NCBI RefSeq assembly: GCF_021223605.1
Contig: NZ_CP075175.1
Span: 310,001 to 374,000 of the forward strand
Origin: Paenibacillus sp. 481
GTDB taxonomy: Bacteria; Bacillota; Bacilli; Paenibacillales; Paenibacillaceae
Direction of reading: 5' to 3'
Length of the DNA stretch: 64,000 nt
In this document: positions 51,900 through 61,825 of the stretch, piece by piece
How positions within the stretch are numbered: the first letter of the stretch is position 1
How the letters are laid out: the number at the start of each line of letters is the position of its first letter
Program-made: the position numbers and the translations under genes
The notes under the pieces: model-generated
Database searches by the model: none
What the model saw: the letters and a program-made list of their open reading frames with translations, nothing else
What the model was told of the DNA's origin: nothing

Positions 51900-53633
51900 C
51901 TATACCAACTCCTTGCTTTGTTTGTACACTTCCGATGGCAGGAACGGATTACCGTCATATTTATTGATTTGACGTATTTTCTCCCCTAAACCAACGTTTA
52001 ACTTAATTTGCCCAGCTAGTTGACCGGTTGCATTGTTCTCCAGCACGACAACTTTTTTGGCACGTCCCGCTTCTGTCTTAAATAGCTCTGTCGGGAATGG
52101 GTAAATTTGACGAACCATCACTTGATTCGTTTTTACGCCATCTGCTTCGAGCATTTGACGCGCTTGCTCAATCGTGCCTCCCGTCGAACCCATGCCGACG
52201 ATAAGGAGATCCGCATCTTCATACGGCGCATCTGCATGAATCGCATTCGTGATGTTCAAGTTGTTCAACTTGCTCATCCGTTTATCCATCATCTTCTTGC
52301 GGTTAATCGCGCTCTCGGAAGGGCGGCCTGTCTCATCATGCTCAACACCTGTGACGTGATGCAAACCGCCCTTTTCTCCTGGGAAGACACGCGGCGAAAT
52401 GCCGTCTTCCGTAAACGCATAACGCTTGAATTGATTATGGTCTTCGAGCGCTGGTAAATCGCTCATTACGTGGCCACGATCGATTACGATGCGATCATAA
52501 TCAAGTGCCTCGCACGTCTGCTTGCCTAAAGAAAGCTGCAAATCTGTTAACACGATAACCGGACACTGATACTTTTCTGCTAAATTGAAGGCTTCAATCG
52601 TATCGTAGAAACACTCTTCAATTGAACTTGGCGCCATGACAATTTTCGGAATTTCACCATGTGTACCGTAAATCATCGCGTTGACATCACTTTGTTCTTG
52701 CTTCGTTGGCAAGCCAGTACTCGGGCCTCCACGCTGTGTATTTACAATAACTATCGGCGTCTCTGTCATACCCGCCAAGCCGATAGCTTCCATTTTCAAA
52801 GAAAGACCTGGGCCTGCTGATGCTGTCATCGCACGCACGCCACCGTAGTTAGCCCCGATTGCCATTGTGATTGCAGCAATTTCGTCTTCCGTCTGGATGA
52901 CTGTTCCACCGTACTTAGGCAAACGCTTAATTAAGTATTCCATTACTTCAGAGGCAGGTGTAATCGGATACGCCGCCATTAGGCGACAACCCGCTGCCAA
53001 TGCACCAAATCCAATCGCGTCATTACCGATCATAAACAATTTTTGTTTACCATCAGCTGGCTCTAGTTGGAAATCAATTAGCGGGCCGCCCGCTTGTTCT
53101 AACACGAATTCTGCTCCGCGGCGCACAGCTTCGACGTTTTTCTCGACGACTGCTGGTCCTTTGCGCCCAAACTCTTCTTCCACCGCTTGGTTAAACACTT
53201 CAATCGGCAATCCGAGCAAAGCCCAAGAAGCACCAGAAGCGACCATGTTTTTCATCAAAGAAGTTCCTAGCTCTTCAGCAATTGCCGTAATCGGCACCGC
53301 AAACAGACGCGCATCAATGCCTTCAGGCACTATTGGATTAAACTTCGCATCCGCCACAATGACGCCGCCAGCGCGTAACTCGTGTGCGTTTAAATCAATC
53401 GATTCTTGGTCAAATGCGACCAAAATATCTAAGTCATCTGAAATCGCACGAATCGGTTTCGTGCTGATTCGAATCTTGTTATTCGTATGTCCACCCTTAA
53501 TACGTGAAGAAAAATGACGGTAGCCGTACAAAAAGTATCCGAGACGGTTTAATGCCGTCGAAAAGATACGGTCCGTACTTTCTACCCCTTCACCTTGTTG
53601 ACCCCCAATTTTCCAAGACAATTGATTAATCAA
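51900..53633 (-). CDS. korA: 2-oxoacid:ferredoxin oxidoreductase, alpha subunit
   Basis: About 577 residues from TTG 53633, which has AAAGGAGTGGGACAGC upstream and gives the usual N-terminus INQLSWKIGGQQGEGVES. An ATG at 53708 adds 25 atypical residues and its AAGGAG lies too far off. Gamma domain first (KIGGQQGEG, GVIVADAKFNPI), then alpha domain (YPITPASEVMEYL, TASAGPGLSLKMEAIGLAG, and the C-terminal MGSTGGTIEQARQML). Fused gamma-alpha form normal for Bacilli. Confidence 0.93.
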   Translation of the reverse strand: MINQLSWKIGGQQGEGVESTDRIFSTALNRLGYFLYGYRHFSSRIKGGHTNNKIRISTKPIRAISDDLDILVAFDQESIDLNAHELRAGGVIVADAKFNPIVPEGIDARLFAVPITAIAEELGTSLMKNMVASGASWALLGLPIEVFNQAVEEEFGRKGPAVVEKNVEAVRRGAEFVLEQAGGPLIDFQLEPADGKQKLFMIGNDAIGFGALAAGCRLMAAYPITPASEVMEYLIKRLPKYGGTVIQTEDEIAAITMAIGANYGGVRAMTASAGPGLSLKMEAIGLAGMTETPIVIVNTQRGGPSTGLPTKQEQSDVNAMIYGTHGEIPKIVMAPSSIEECFYDTIEAFNLAEKYQCPVIVLTDLQLSLGKQTCEALDYDRIVIDRGHVMSDLPALEDHNQFKRYAFTEDGISPRVFPGEKGGLHHVTGVEHDETGRPSESAINRKKMMDKRMSKLNNLNITNAIHADAPYEDADLLIVGMGSTGGTIEQARQMLEADGVKTNQVMVRQIYPFPTELFKTEAGRAKKVVVLENNATGQLAGQIKLNVGLGEKIRQINKYDGNPFLPSEVYKQSKELV

Positions 53634-53844
53634 GCTGTCCCACTCCTTTGAACGGTGACTCGCATTTGCATTCCCGCCATCGGAATGCACACCATTATTC
53701 GATTCCATCTAACAAGTAAAATTTTAGAAATCTCCTTGAGTCATACTCATTCTATGACTCAAAATTGGAAAAAGCAAGCGTTTTCGCGGATCTTCACCAT
53801 AGCAAGTTTAGATTAGTATGATACCTTCACGAGATGAATACAAG

Positions 53845-54804
53845 CTACTCTGTTCGTTGTGGTAGATAGGTCTGCAACAGCCTGAATGCGTTGCCTCCCG
53901 TAATCCCATCCACAAATTCACTCGTGTACCGTTTCTCTAACGCTTCTACCAAATTGCCATAGTGCCCAGCATGCTCTAATCGCTCTACTTTTTCCTCAAT
54001 ACCATCGAAATCGGATCCAAACATAATATGGTTGGCTCCGCCCAATTCACAAATTCGATCAATATGTTTAAGGAGATCATCGATCGTGACGTGTTCGCCC
54101 TCGCGAATAAAGGTCGGTAAAAACACCACTCCGATACGTCCATCGCGTGCAATAATGGCTTTAATCTGCTCGTCTGATAAATTGCGTGGATGAGGTCTCA
54201 CAGAAGCCGCATTAGAGTGCGAAGCGATAATCGGTCGCCCTGTCAAATCAAGCAGTTCCCAGAAACCGTGTTCATTTAAATGAGACACATCTATCATAAG
54301 CCCTAGCTTATCGCACTCCCGAATAAATTGACGGCCTTTGTTCGTAAATCCGCCCTGACGAGGCTCTAAAGTTCCATCAACAGCCCAATTCGCATGGTTC
54401 CATGTCAGTCCTACGAAACGCGCTCCTAGTTCGTAAGCCGTGCGTACGTACACCATATCTCCTTCTAAACCGTCCACACCCTCAAGCGATAGTATGGAGC
54501 CAATCGCATTAGGATTCCGCGCCCATGTATCCAAATCCTCACGGTAACGAATAAACTGTACATCAGGGTGCGAATGAATGCGTTCACGCAATAGATCGAT
54601 CGCGCGCAGCACTTGAGAGAAACGAGGAGGTCCTGTTAACAAGGCATCTTCTAAATAGAGCGCAAACACTTGCATACCTACGCCACCTTGACGCATACGC
54701 GGCAGTGACACATCGAGCAGTTCTTCCTGATCAAAATGAATTTTTCCTTCATACAGCATTTTAAAAAGCACATCACAATGAAAATCAATGATACGACGCT
54801 TCAT
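53845..54804 (-). CDS. Membrane dipeptidase-type peptidase (M19 family)
   Basis: 319 residues. M19 renal-dipeptidase fold with binuclear zinc ligands: DFHCDVLF at the N-terminus, SLEGVDGLEG (Glu), DVSHLNEHGFW and IASHSNAASVRPHPRNLSDE, and GSDFDGI near the C-terminus. Cleaves dipeptides, often with a C-terminal D-residue. No signal peptide, so it acts in the cytoplasm. The same place beside spoVS/korAB occurs in other Bacilli. ATG follows AGAGGAACATGCCATT. Confidence 0.92.
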   Translation of the reverse strand: MKRRIIDFHCDVLFKMLYEGKIHFDQEELLDVSLPRMRQGGVGMQVFALYLEDALLTGPPRFSQVLRAIDLLRERIHSHPDVQFIRYREDLDTWARNPNAIGSILSLEGVDGLEGDMVYVRTAYELGARFVGLTWNHANWAVDGTLEPRQGGFTNKGRQFIRECDKLGLMIDVSHLNEHGFWELLDLTGRPIIASHSNAASVRPHPRNLSDEQIKAIIARDGRIGVVFLPTFIREGEHVTIDDLLKHIDRICELGGANHIMFGSDFDGIEEKVERLEHAGHYGNLVEALEKRYTSEFVDGITGGNAFRLLQTYLPQRTE

Positions 54805-54969
54805 AATGGCATGTTCCTCTCATTTGAGATTATATTAATCAGCGTTGCTGTCTTTGCTGACGAATGGGTATTCAGCTTGTCCAATGCTTTGACGTATTAC
54901 GTTGCACATACAAGCGCAAATAAAGCACACGATTCTTATATTACTGAAAATTAACGATGAAAGCAAAAA

Positions 54970-54994
54970 AACCTGCTTACATTGTAAACAGGTT
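54970..54994 (-). terminator. Terminator of spoVS
   Basis: AACCTG.TTAC (54970-54980) and GTAA.CAGGTT (54984-54994), minus strand continues TTTTTGC. Confidence 0.85.
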
Positions 54995-55029
54995 ATCCAT
55001 TTTTTCCGTATACGGTTAATTTCCTCTAT

Positions 55030-55290
55030 TTATCTTGGCTCCACAATTAACTTAATTGCCGTCCGATCCTCTCCATCAATAACAATATCGGTAAAGGCAG
55101 GAACGCAAATCAAGTCTACACCGCTTGGTGCTACGAATCCCCGTGCAATTGCGACTGCTTTAATCGCTTGATTCAAAGCACCGGCTCCAATCGCTTGCAA
55201 TTCGGCGGCTCCCCGTTCACGCAAAACCCCTGCTAACGCACCAGCTACCGAATTTGGATTAGATTTTGCTGAAACCTTTAATACTTCCAT
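55030..55290 (-). CDS. spoVS: Stage V sporulation protein S
   Basis: 86 residues, the standard size, highly conserved: MEVLKVSAKSNPNSVAGALA, then VNQAIKAVAIARGF-type segment (LNQAIKAVAIARGFVAPSG) and VIDGEDRTAIKLIVEPR. A small Alba-like nucleic-acid-binding protein needed for spore coat assembly and affecting septation. ATG 55290 follows CGAGGAGGTACTTTCC. A sigma-H-like promoter lies upstream, in keeping with early sporulation control in Bacillus. Confidence 0.97.
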   Translation of the reverse strand: MEVLKVSAKSNPNSVAGALAGVLRERGAAELQAIGAGALNQAIKAVAIARGFVAPSGVDLICVPAFTDIVIDGEDRTAIKLIVEPR

Positions 55291-55338
55291 GGAAAGTACC
55301 TCCTCGGGAATGTTGGTTAGATTCCACTAATACAACAT

Positions 55339-55363
55339 ATTCGCGAATTCGGTAAAAATTCCT
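55339..55363 (-). promoter_or_regulatory. Sigma-H-like promoter of spoVS
   Basis: On the minus strand AGGAATTTT (-35) followed after 12 nt by GAAT (-10, within CGCGAAT). This matches the sigma-H consensus AGGAWWT / RnnGAAT and lies about 50 nt before the spoVS start. Bacillus spoVS is sigma-H dependent (family knowledge). Confidence 0.7.
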
Positions 55364-55426
55364 GCAATCTCCTATCTGCGGCGAATCTGCGTCGGCGCAC
55401 AGCGCAGAGACTCGTTTAGGACATAC

Positions 55427-55458
55427 AAAAAAGCGCTGTTATGAGCCAGCGCTTTTTT
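55427..55458. terminator. Bidirectional terminator behind ymdB
   Basis: AAAAAAGCGCTG (55427-55438) and CAGCGCTTTTTT (55447-55458): perfect 12-bp inverted repeat with T-runs on both strands. Confidence 0.9.
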
Positions 55459-55545
55459 GATAAGTTATGTGATTAGGCATATGTGCTTGCCTGCGTACCT
55501 ACCCTGCACCCACAAGCCATGCTCAAGGGCAATGAAGGCGATTGG

Positions 55546-56340
55546 TTAGCACATAATCCACTCGTCTTCACGTACGCGGATTTTTTCAATACGAATTGCA
55601 CGGCCTGTTGCATCATCAATTTCCACAACAACGGCATGGAAATGCCATTTTCCTTCGTCTACAACAAAGCGAACTGGAAGTTGTGTCTTGAATTTATGCA
55701 ATACCGCTTCACGTTCCATACCTAGGACGCCTTCTTTTGAACCTACCATACCTACGTCGGTCAAATAGGCGGTTCCATTCGGCAAAATCGTGTCATCGTT
55801 CGTCTGAACGTGTGTATGCGTTCCTACTACTATCGAAGCTCTGCCATCAAGGTGCCAGCCCATCGCGATTTTTTCCGATGTTGCTTCTGCATGAAAATCA
55901 ACGAGAATAGCTTGCGATTTTTTGCCAAGCGAATATAAAATATCATCCACTACCGTGAACGGGCAATCAATCGGCGGTAAAAAGGTACGGCCTTGTAAAT
56001 TAACGATGACGAGCTCTTTCCCGTTCGCCTTAATCGTTGTAAAGCCCTGTCCCGGCGCACCTTCAGGAAAGTTTGCCGGTCTGACCAGACGCTTCTCATC
56101 GTCAATCCACTCAAAAATATCTCGATTGTCCCACGTATGATTTCCCATCGTGAATCCGTGAATGCCCAAGTTAGCAAACTCCCTAACGATTGCCTCCGTG
56201 ACTCCACGTCCTCCAGCTGCATTTTCAGCATTCGCAATAATGATATGCGGCTGGTACTTTTGCTTTAAAGATGGCAATAGCAGCTTTACAGCTTTACGTC
56301 CTGTATTGCCTACAATATCACCTATAAACATGACTTTCAT
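55546..56340 (-). CDS. ymdB: TIGR00282-family metallophosphoesterase (YmdB)
   Basis: 264 residues from ATG 56340 (AAGGAGG, 11 nt); a TTG at 56349 is too close to the site. Binuclear-metal phosphoesterase motifs: MFIGDIVGNTGRKAV, IANAENAAGG, GFTMGNHTWDN, VDFHAEATSEK and VGTHTHVQTND. Bacillus YmdB is a cyclic-nucleotide phosphodiesterase that affects motility/biofilm choice and multicellular development. Located 70 nt downstream of rny and probably co-transcribed. Confidence 0.95.
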   Translation of the reverse strand: MKVMFIGDIVGNTGRKAVKLLLPSLKQKYQPHIIIANAENAAGGRGVTEAIVREFANLGIHGFTMGNHTWDNRDIFEWIDDEKRLVRPANFPEGAPGQGFTTIKANGKELVIVNLQGRTFLPPIDCPFTVVDDILYSLGKKSQAILVDFHAEATSEKIAMGWHLDGRASIVVGTHTHVQTNDDTILPNGTAYLTDVGMVGSKEGVLGMEREAVLHKFKTQLPVRFVVDEGKWHFHAVVVEIDDATGRAIRIEKIRVREDEWIMC

Positions 56341-56418
56341 TCGGAACAAGTCCTCCTTAGTAAATAAAACGGAAAAGTGGCCGACGAGCGGCCACCTCTC
56401 CTTGTCCCATATGTGTAC

Positions 56419-57960
56419 TTACTTCGCATACTCCACTGCACGAGTTTCACGAATGACCGTAACTTTAATATGTCCTGGATAGTCAAGCTCACTCTCGATT
56501 TTTTTCGTAATATCTCGAGCGAGACGATACGCTTCCGCGTCATCAATCTTATCCGGTTGCACCATTACGCGCACTTCGCGTCCTGCTTGGATCGCATACG
56601 ACTTCTCAACGCCATCAAACGACTCGGAAATGTCTTCAAGCTTCTCCAAACGTCTAATGTACGTCTCAAGTGTTTCACGACGTGCTCCTGGACGGGCAGC
56701 TGACAATGCATCTGCTGCTCCGACTAGCATCGCGATAACGGAAGTCGGTTCGCAGTCTCCATGGTGAGATGCGATACTGTTAATGACCACTGGGTGTTCT
56801 TTATACTTCTTCGCCAACTCGACACCGATTTCAACGTGAGATCCTTCCACCTCGTGATCCAACGCTTTCCCGATATCATGCAACAATCCGGCACGTTTTG
56901 CCAATGTTACATCTTCGCCTAGCTCTCCTGCCATTAATCCGGCAAGGTAAGCAACTTCCATCGAGTGTTTAAGTACGTTTTGACCGTAGCTCGTACGGAA
57001 TTTAAGGCGACCGAGTATTTTAATCAAGTCAGGGTGCAAACCGTGCACGCCCACTTCGAATGTTGCTTGCTCTCCGTATTCACGGATCCGTTCATCCACT
57101 TCTTTACGCGATTTCTCGACCATTTCCTCGATACGCGCAGGGTGAATACGACCGTCTGCTACAAGCTTTTCAAGCGATGTCCGTGCAATCTCACGTCGAA
57201 TTGGGTCAAATCCGGACAGAATGACCGCTTCAGGTGTATCATCGATAATCAAATCGATACCTGTAAGCGTTTCAAGTGCACGAATGTTGCGACCTTCTCG
57301 ACCGATGATACGGCCTTTCATCTCTTCGTTAGGCAAAGCAACAACGGATACCGTTGTCTCTGCAACATGATCCGCCGCACAGCGCTGAATAGCAAGTGTA
57401 ATAATCTCACGTGAACGCTTGTCCGCTTCTTCACGCGCCTGCTGTTCGACTTCTTTAATCATCTGTGCCGTTTCATGACGAACTTCCTGCTCCACATTGG
57501 CCAAGATAATGCTTCTAGCATCCTCCATGGTCAAGTTAGAAATACGTTCCAACTCAGAAATTTGCTGTTGATAAATACGATCAATCTGCTCCTGAGTATC
57601 TTCGATTCGTTTCTCTTTGTTGGCTACATGTTCTTCTTTACGTTCTAGCGACTCTAACTTTTTATCCAACGACTCTTCTTTTTGCAATAAGCGTCTTTCC
57701 AAACGTTGAATTTCGTTCCGGCGTTCGCGGATATCTTTCTCCGCTTCGGTGCGAAGTTTATGGATGTCGTCTTTCGCTTCTAGCACCGTTTCTTTCTTCA
57801 GTGCCTCCGCCTCTTTGCGTGCTCCATCCATAATTTGTTCCGCGGCGTGCTCGGCACTCGTTATTTTCGCTTCAGCAAGCGATTTGCGAATCAGGTAACC
57901 GATTCCAAACCCCAAGAACAATGCAGCCACAACGAGAACGATCGCGAGCCAAATTTGCAT
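56419..57960 (-). CDS. rny: Ribonuclease Y
   Basis: 513 residues. One N-terminal membrane helix ([20 protein letters not shown]), a long coiled coil (residues about 30-200), a KH domain ([20 protein letters not shown]), and the HD catalytic domain ([12 protein letters not shown]). This endoribonuclease starts decay and processing of many mRNAs at the membrane. ATG 57960 follows GGAGGTGAGGCAAAG. With the RicA-like protein of this window it would form the maturation machinery known in Bacillus. Confidence 0.97.
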   Translation of the reverse strand: MQIWLAIVLVVAALFLGFGIGYLIRKSLAEAKITSAEHAAEQIMDGARKEAEALKKETVLEAKDDIHKLRTEAEKDIRERRNEIQRLERRLLQKEESLDKKLESLERKEEHVANKEKRIEDTQEQIDRIYQQQISELERISNLTMEDARSIILANVEQEVRHETAQMIKEVEQQAREEADKRSREIITLAIQRCAADHVAETTVSVVALPNEEMKGRIIGREGRNIRALETLTGIDLIIDDTPEAVILSGFDPIRREIARTSLEKLVADGRIHPARIEEMVEKSRKEVDERIREYGEQATFEVGVHGLHPDLIKILGRLKFRTSYGQNVLKHSMEVAYLAGLMAGELGEDVTLAKRAGLLHDIGKALDHEVEGSHVEIGVELAKKYKEHPVVINSIASHHGDCEPTSVIAMLVGAADALSAARPGARRETLETYIRRLEKLEDISESFDGVEKSYAIQAGREVRVMVQPDKIDDAEAYRLARDITKKIESELDYPGHIKVTVIRETRAVEYAK

Positions 57961-58202
57961 CTTTGCCTCACCTCCTCGTTGGTTCCTCCAAGCACTGCTT
58001 GGGTTAGTTCATTGTGATTGTTCAATGTTTCATTTTCTTAAAGTGCTACACGACTGACGTATATACATCAGTTACATACATGCTCTGCATGCTAGGCGCC
58101 ACCTGTAGGCGGCAATCGGAATACATCAATTGGCGAAATAAATCATCAGAAATCAACTTTTGGAAGGAAAAATTGATCTCGTGAAAATAAAGATACATGT
58201 TC

Positions 58203-58243
58203 ATTTTATTATTCGGCAAAAGATATTGTCAAGCAATTGACAA
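58203..58243 (-). promoter_or_regulatory. Sigma-A promoter of rny with an overlapping palindrome
   Basis: On the minus strand TTGACA (58227-58232), 18-nt spacer, TAAAAT (58203-58208). The -35 lies inside an 18-bp perfect inverted repeat, TTGTCAA GCAA TTGACAA (58226-58243), which may be an operator or merely a doubled -35. The rest of the 350-nt gap is an about 240-nt leader with a small GCC..GGC hairpin near 58096-58115 and no gene. Confidence 0.6.
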
Positions 58244-58312
58244 CATCCCTCTATTCAAGCACTATATATAGCCTATTTTATTGCTTTGAACATTGTTTCG
58301 ACATCGCTAATC

Positions 58313-58969
58313 TTATTCCATTTCATCATTCTGTTCTTCCTCCATGGAATGGGCAGCACGCCGTGCCATGTCTAGCGGATAACCACGTCGCATAAGAAAA
58401 GCTGTCGTCTTTTGCTTGCGTATAAATGGCTCTCCACTCGTTTGGCGCCATTTCTTACGTGCAGCATGCAGGGCGCTTTCCCACTCTTGATCGGGCTCTA
58501 CCGCTTCAAGCGCTGAGGCAATATGCTGCTCATGCACGCCTTTCTGCTTTAACTCGTGCTGAATCCATCGCCTTCCTTTATAATGACGCGTCAAGCGTTG
58601 CTCCGTCCACTGGTGCGCATACGCTTGGTCGTCAACGAGCAATTGCTGCTGCAAGCGATCAAGCACTTCTATGACGATGCCTTCTTCATATTCCTTCTGG
58701 CTTAAATGCTTCGCCATTTCTCCACGAGTGCGGGGCTTTCGCTGTAAATATTTCAACGCCTGAACGTATGCCTTATTTAGCTCATCTGCTCGTAAAATAT
58801 CTGCTAACGAGGCAACCGACACCTCGTTCCCCTTAAACAATCGATACTTGACCATAACGTCTTCGTGAACATTCAACGAAGAGCTACTATCAAAATGAAT
58901 CGTATATCTACTTGCTTGCTTAGCGTCACGCTCAACTCGTACAATCGTGACGATACGATCATCACTCAT
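58313..58969 (-). CDS. recX: Regulatory protein RecX
   Basis: 218 residues, helical repeats typical of RecX (AYVQALKYLQRKPRTRGEMA, then RRWIQHELKQKGVHEQHIAS and FLMRRGYPLDMARRAAHSME). It modulates RecA filaments. It follows recA after 137 nt with a hairpin between them, the usual Bacilli arrangement. ATG follows GGAGGCTATGTTAGG. Confidence 0.93.
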   Translation of the reverse strand: MSDDRIVTIVRVERDAKQASRYTIHFDSSSSLNVHEDVMVKYRLFKGNEVSVASLADILRADELNKAYVQALKYLQRKPRTRGEMAKHLSQKEYEEGIVIEVLDRLQQQLLVDDQAYAHQWTEQRLTRHYKGRRWIQHELKQKGVHEQHIASALEAVEPDQEWESALHAARKKWRQTSGEPFIRKQKTTAFLMRRGYPLDMARRAAHSMEEEQNDEME

Positions 58970-59056
58970 CCTAACATAGCCTCCATCTTAATCTTGACAC
59001 CGCCTACTTCTCTCGATCATAAATCAGGCAAGGGTTGGATTATGAAGGAACGACAC

Positions 59057-59086
59057 AAGCACCTTCGCATATCGCAGAAGGTGCTT
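59057..59086. terminator. Hairpin between recA and recX
   Basis: AAGCACCTTC (59057-59066) and GAAGGTGCTT (59077-59086), perfect 10-bp stem. Little T after it on the minus strand, so recX probably receives read-through. Confidence 0.65.
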
Positions 59087-59106
59087 GCACATGACATTCC
59101 GTCATT

Positions 59107-60159
59107 TTATTCTTCGGAATCGAATTCCGCTAAGTCTGCCTCATCATCCTTAGATGCATCTTGGGATACCGTAGTCGTTAAGTTGCTACTTTCACGAATC
59201 CTATTTTCGATAACATCTGCAATCGCAACATGCTCTTTCAAAAATTGCTTAGCATTCTCACGGCCTTGACCTAAACGTTCACCGTCATAAGAATACCATG
59301 CACCACTCTTCTGAATGATGTCCCTCTCCGTAGCAATATCCACGATGCTACCTTCACGAGAAATACCTTCACCATACATAATATCGATATCCGCTTGTTT
59401 GAACGGAGGGGCTACTTTATTCTTAACAACCTTAATACGCGTGCGGTTACCGACCATGTCGTTACCTTGCTTAATCGTCTCTACACGGCGAACGTCTAGA
59501 CGTACAGTGGAATAGAACTTCAACGCACGTCCACCAGGAGTCGTCTCCGGATTACCGAACATAACGCCTACCTTCTCACGCAACTGGTTAATAAAAATAG
59601 TAATCGTCTTCGATTTGCTAATCGCTCCAGACAGCTTACGCAATGCCTGCGACATCAAACGAGCTTGCAAACCAACGTGAGAATCTCCCATGTCGCCTTC
59701 AATCTCTGCCTTTGGCACGAGAGCGGCTACGGAGTCAATTACGACAATGTCTACCGCACCACTACGTACAAGTGCTTCAGCGATTTCCAATCCTTGTTCA
59801 CCTGTATCTGGTTGTGACAGTAGCAATTCGTCAATATTAACGCCAAGTTTACTTGCATATACCGGGTCTAACGCATGCTCCGCATCGATGAAAGCAGCTT
59901 GTCCGCCAGTCTTCTGCACTTCCGCAATTGCATGTAAAGCAACCGTTGTCTTACCAGAAGACTCCGGTCCATATATTTCAATAATTCGGCCACGAGGTAA
60001 TCCCCCTGTGCCGAGTGCAATATCTAATGCTAACGATCCGCTCGACACAACCTCAACTTGCATATGAGTGGATTCGCCGAGTTTCATGATTGAACCTTTA
60101 CCGAACTGTTTCTCAATTTGACGCAATGCCATTTCTAATGCGGCGCGACGATCTGACAC
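59107..60159 (-). CDS. recA: Recombinase RecA
   Basis: 350 residues. Strand exchange and LexA co-protease. Walker [12 protein letters not shown] (near residue 66), Walker B-like [12 protein letters not shown], catalytic Glu in [10 protein letters not shown], loop L2 region [19 protein letters not shown], acidic C-terminus ([12 protein letters not shown]). GTG 60159 follows GAAGGAAGTGAGTTT. A sigma-A promoter and a LexA box lie upstream, so it is SOS-induced. Confidence 0.98.
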   Translation of the reverse strand: MSDRRAALEMALRQIEKQFGKGSIMKLGESTHMQVEVVSSGSLALDIALGTGGLPRGRIIEIYGPESSGKTTVALHAIAEVQKTGGQAAFIDAEHALDPVYASKLGVNIDELLLSQPDTGEQGLEIAEALVRSGAVDIVVIDSVAALVPKAEIEGDMGDSHVGLQARLMSQALRKLSGAISKSKTITIFINQLREKVGVMFGNPETTPGGRALKFYSTVRLDVRRVETIKQGNDMVGNRTRIKVVKNKVAPPFKQADIDIMYGEGISREGSIVDIATERDIIQKSGAWYSYDGERLGQGRENAKQFLKEHVAIADVIENRIRESSNLTTTVSQDASKDDEADLAEFDSEE

Positions 60160-60193
60160 AAACTCACTTCCTTCATTAATCGTTTATGTATTC

Positions 60194-60222
60194 ATCATAC
60201 CTTGTTTTGTTCGCTTTGCCAA
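60194..60222 (-). promoter_or_regulatory. Sigma-A promoter of recA
   Basis: On the minus strand TTGGCA (60217-60222), exactly 17-nt spacer, TATGAT (60194-60199). Confidence 0.88.
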
Positions 60223-60231
60223 GCATTTTTT

Positions 60232-60245
60232 CGAACATACATTCG
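60232..60245. promoter_or_regulatory. LexA (DinR) box of recA
   Basis: Minus-strand CGAATGTATGTTCG matches the Firmicutes LexA box CGAACnnnnGTTCG with one mismatch. It lies 10 bp upstream of the -35 element. Confidence 0.85.
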
Positions 60246-60395
60246 TTTTTTCATCTTACCAAATGATATTTACCCATATTATCCAAAAAATAGATCATGC
60301 TCATTTGATTTCACTTTTCATCCTCCCTTCAACGTAAAATCGTATGTACTCAGGTACAAGCTCATTACGATCTCACCTAGCAAAACACGCAAAAA

Positions 60396-60429
60396 AACCG
60401 TAATAAAGCTTGTCAGCTCTATTACGGTT
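60396..60429 (-). terminator. Terminator of cinA
   Basis: AACCGTAATA (60396-60405) and TATTACGGTT (60420-60429), perfect 10-bp stem; minus strand continues TTTTTG. The remaining recA-cinA gap holds the recA promoter region and nothing else I can support. Confidence 0.9.
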
Positions 60430-60513
60430 CTTCCGTACACAAAATATACCATTATCCACCATCTAAAGCAATCATTTTGCATGTACGAACCTAAATTAAG
60501 AAACTAGAAAACC

Positions 60514-61779
60514 CTACCGCGCAGCTTGAATAGCATTTAAACGCCGCCACACTCGAACCAACACCGCTTTAGCCGAACGCAAACGTACCATTTCACGGTT
60601 TCCGTTTACACGCAGCTGTTCTGTCACGACAGAATGCCCGCGCTCCGCAATAGCGATATAGACGAGTCCTACGGGCTTCCCCTCTTGTGAATCAGGTCCC
60701 GCTACGCCCGTAATGGCAACAGCCAAATCAGCTTCAGTCAACGCCAGCACACCTTCTGCCATCGCCGCTGCCGTCTCAGCACTAACCGCTCCCGGAGCAC
60801 TTTCTCCTTCCAACAACGTTGGTGGAACACCTAGTGCACGCTGTTTCAGCTCGTTAGAATAAGCCACAACCCCACCAGCAAACACTTGAGAGCTTCCTGG
60901 AACGGACGTTACTAATTGAGCAAATAGCCCTCCTGTACAGCTTTCTGCTGCGGAGAGCGTTAAACCCAACTCACGCATCCGCGCCACGACAGCCCGCTCT
61001 AACGAAATATCTTCCGTCGCAAATATGTACTGACCCACACGGGAACGAATTTCTTCTTCCAAGCGGTTTAGCTTGCGTTCCGCTTCATCTTCGTCAGCGC
61101 TCTTCGTGGCAAGCCGAATGAGTACTTCGCCTTCCTTCGCATAAGGAGCTATCGTTGGATCAGCTTGCTGCTCAATCAGATCAATCAGTTCCGCTTCAAG
61201 CGCTGATTCACCAATACCAGCGAACTTAAGCATACGAGAATATAGTGAGCTACGTTCTGCAAACACATGCTTCTCTAACCACGGAATGACTTGAAGCTCG
61301 AACATAGGCTTCATTTCCTTTGGCGGTCCAGGCAGCATAATATAAGCTACGTCATCCACCAACATAGCGTTCCCGACCGCTAAACCCGCTTCATTATCCA
61401 AAGGGTCTGCACCTTCAATGAGCAGTGCTTGACGCCTATTGCTTTCAATCATCGTCACTCCGCGCTCCTGAAAGAAACGCTCCATTTTTTCCATGGAAGG
61501 CTCATGATAGCTCATGCTCCGGGCAAACAGCTCAGCCACAACATCTTTCGTTAAATCGTCCATGGTTGGCCCAAGACCGCCAGTGAGCAGCACAATGTCC
61601 GCACGTTCACGTGCCGCCTCCAGCACGGAGCGCAGTCTCATTTTATTGTCACCGACGACCGTTTGAAAGTAGACATCTACACCGAGTAGAGCTAATTGCT
61701 GTGCAATATATTGCGCATTTGTATTTACGATTTGACCAAGTAGCAGTTCTGTGCCGACTGCAATAATTTCAGCTTTCAT
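60514..61779 (-). CDS. cinA: CinA-family protein (nicotinamide-nucleotide amidase, competence/damage-inducible)
   Basis: 421 residues from ATG 61779 (GGAAGGGGTTTGTC); the frame is open to 61878 through a hairpin and without a site. N-terminal MoCF-like pyrophosphatase domain (KAEIIAVGTELLLGQIVNTN, LLTGGLGPTMDDLTKDVVAE, MLPGPPKEMKPMFE) and C-terminal amidase domain (LSAAESCTGGLFAQLVTSVP, YSNELKQRALGV, AITGVAGPDSQEGKPVGLVY). The amidase part recycles NMN to NaMN, which fits the pncA/pncB salvage genes in the window. Located before recA as in Bacillus. Confidence 0.96.
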   Translation of the reverse strand: MKAEIIAVGTELLLGQIVNTNAQYIAQQLALLGVDVYFQTVVGDNKMRLRSVLEAARERADIVLLTGGLGPTMDDLTKDVVAELFARSMSYHEPSMEKMERFFQERGVTMIESNRRQALLIEGADPLDNEAGLAVGNAMLVDDVAYIMLPGPPKEMKPMFELQVIPWLEKHVFAERSSLYSRMLKFAGIGESALEAELIDLIEQQADPTIAPYAKEGEVLIRLATKSADEDEAERKLNRLEEEIRSRVGQYIFATEDISLERAVVARMRELGLTLSAAESCTGGLFAQLVTSVPGSSQVFAGGVVAYSNELKQRALGVPPTLLEGESAPGAVSAETAAAMAEGVLALTEADLAVAITGVAGPDSQEGKPVGLVYIAIAERGHSVVTEQLRVNGNREMVRLRSAKAVLVRVWRRLNAIQAAR

Positions 61780-61825
61780 GACAAACCCCTTCCCGAAGTA
61801 TGAGATCATCGCTTTGTTCGTAACA

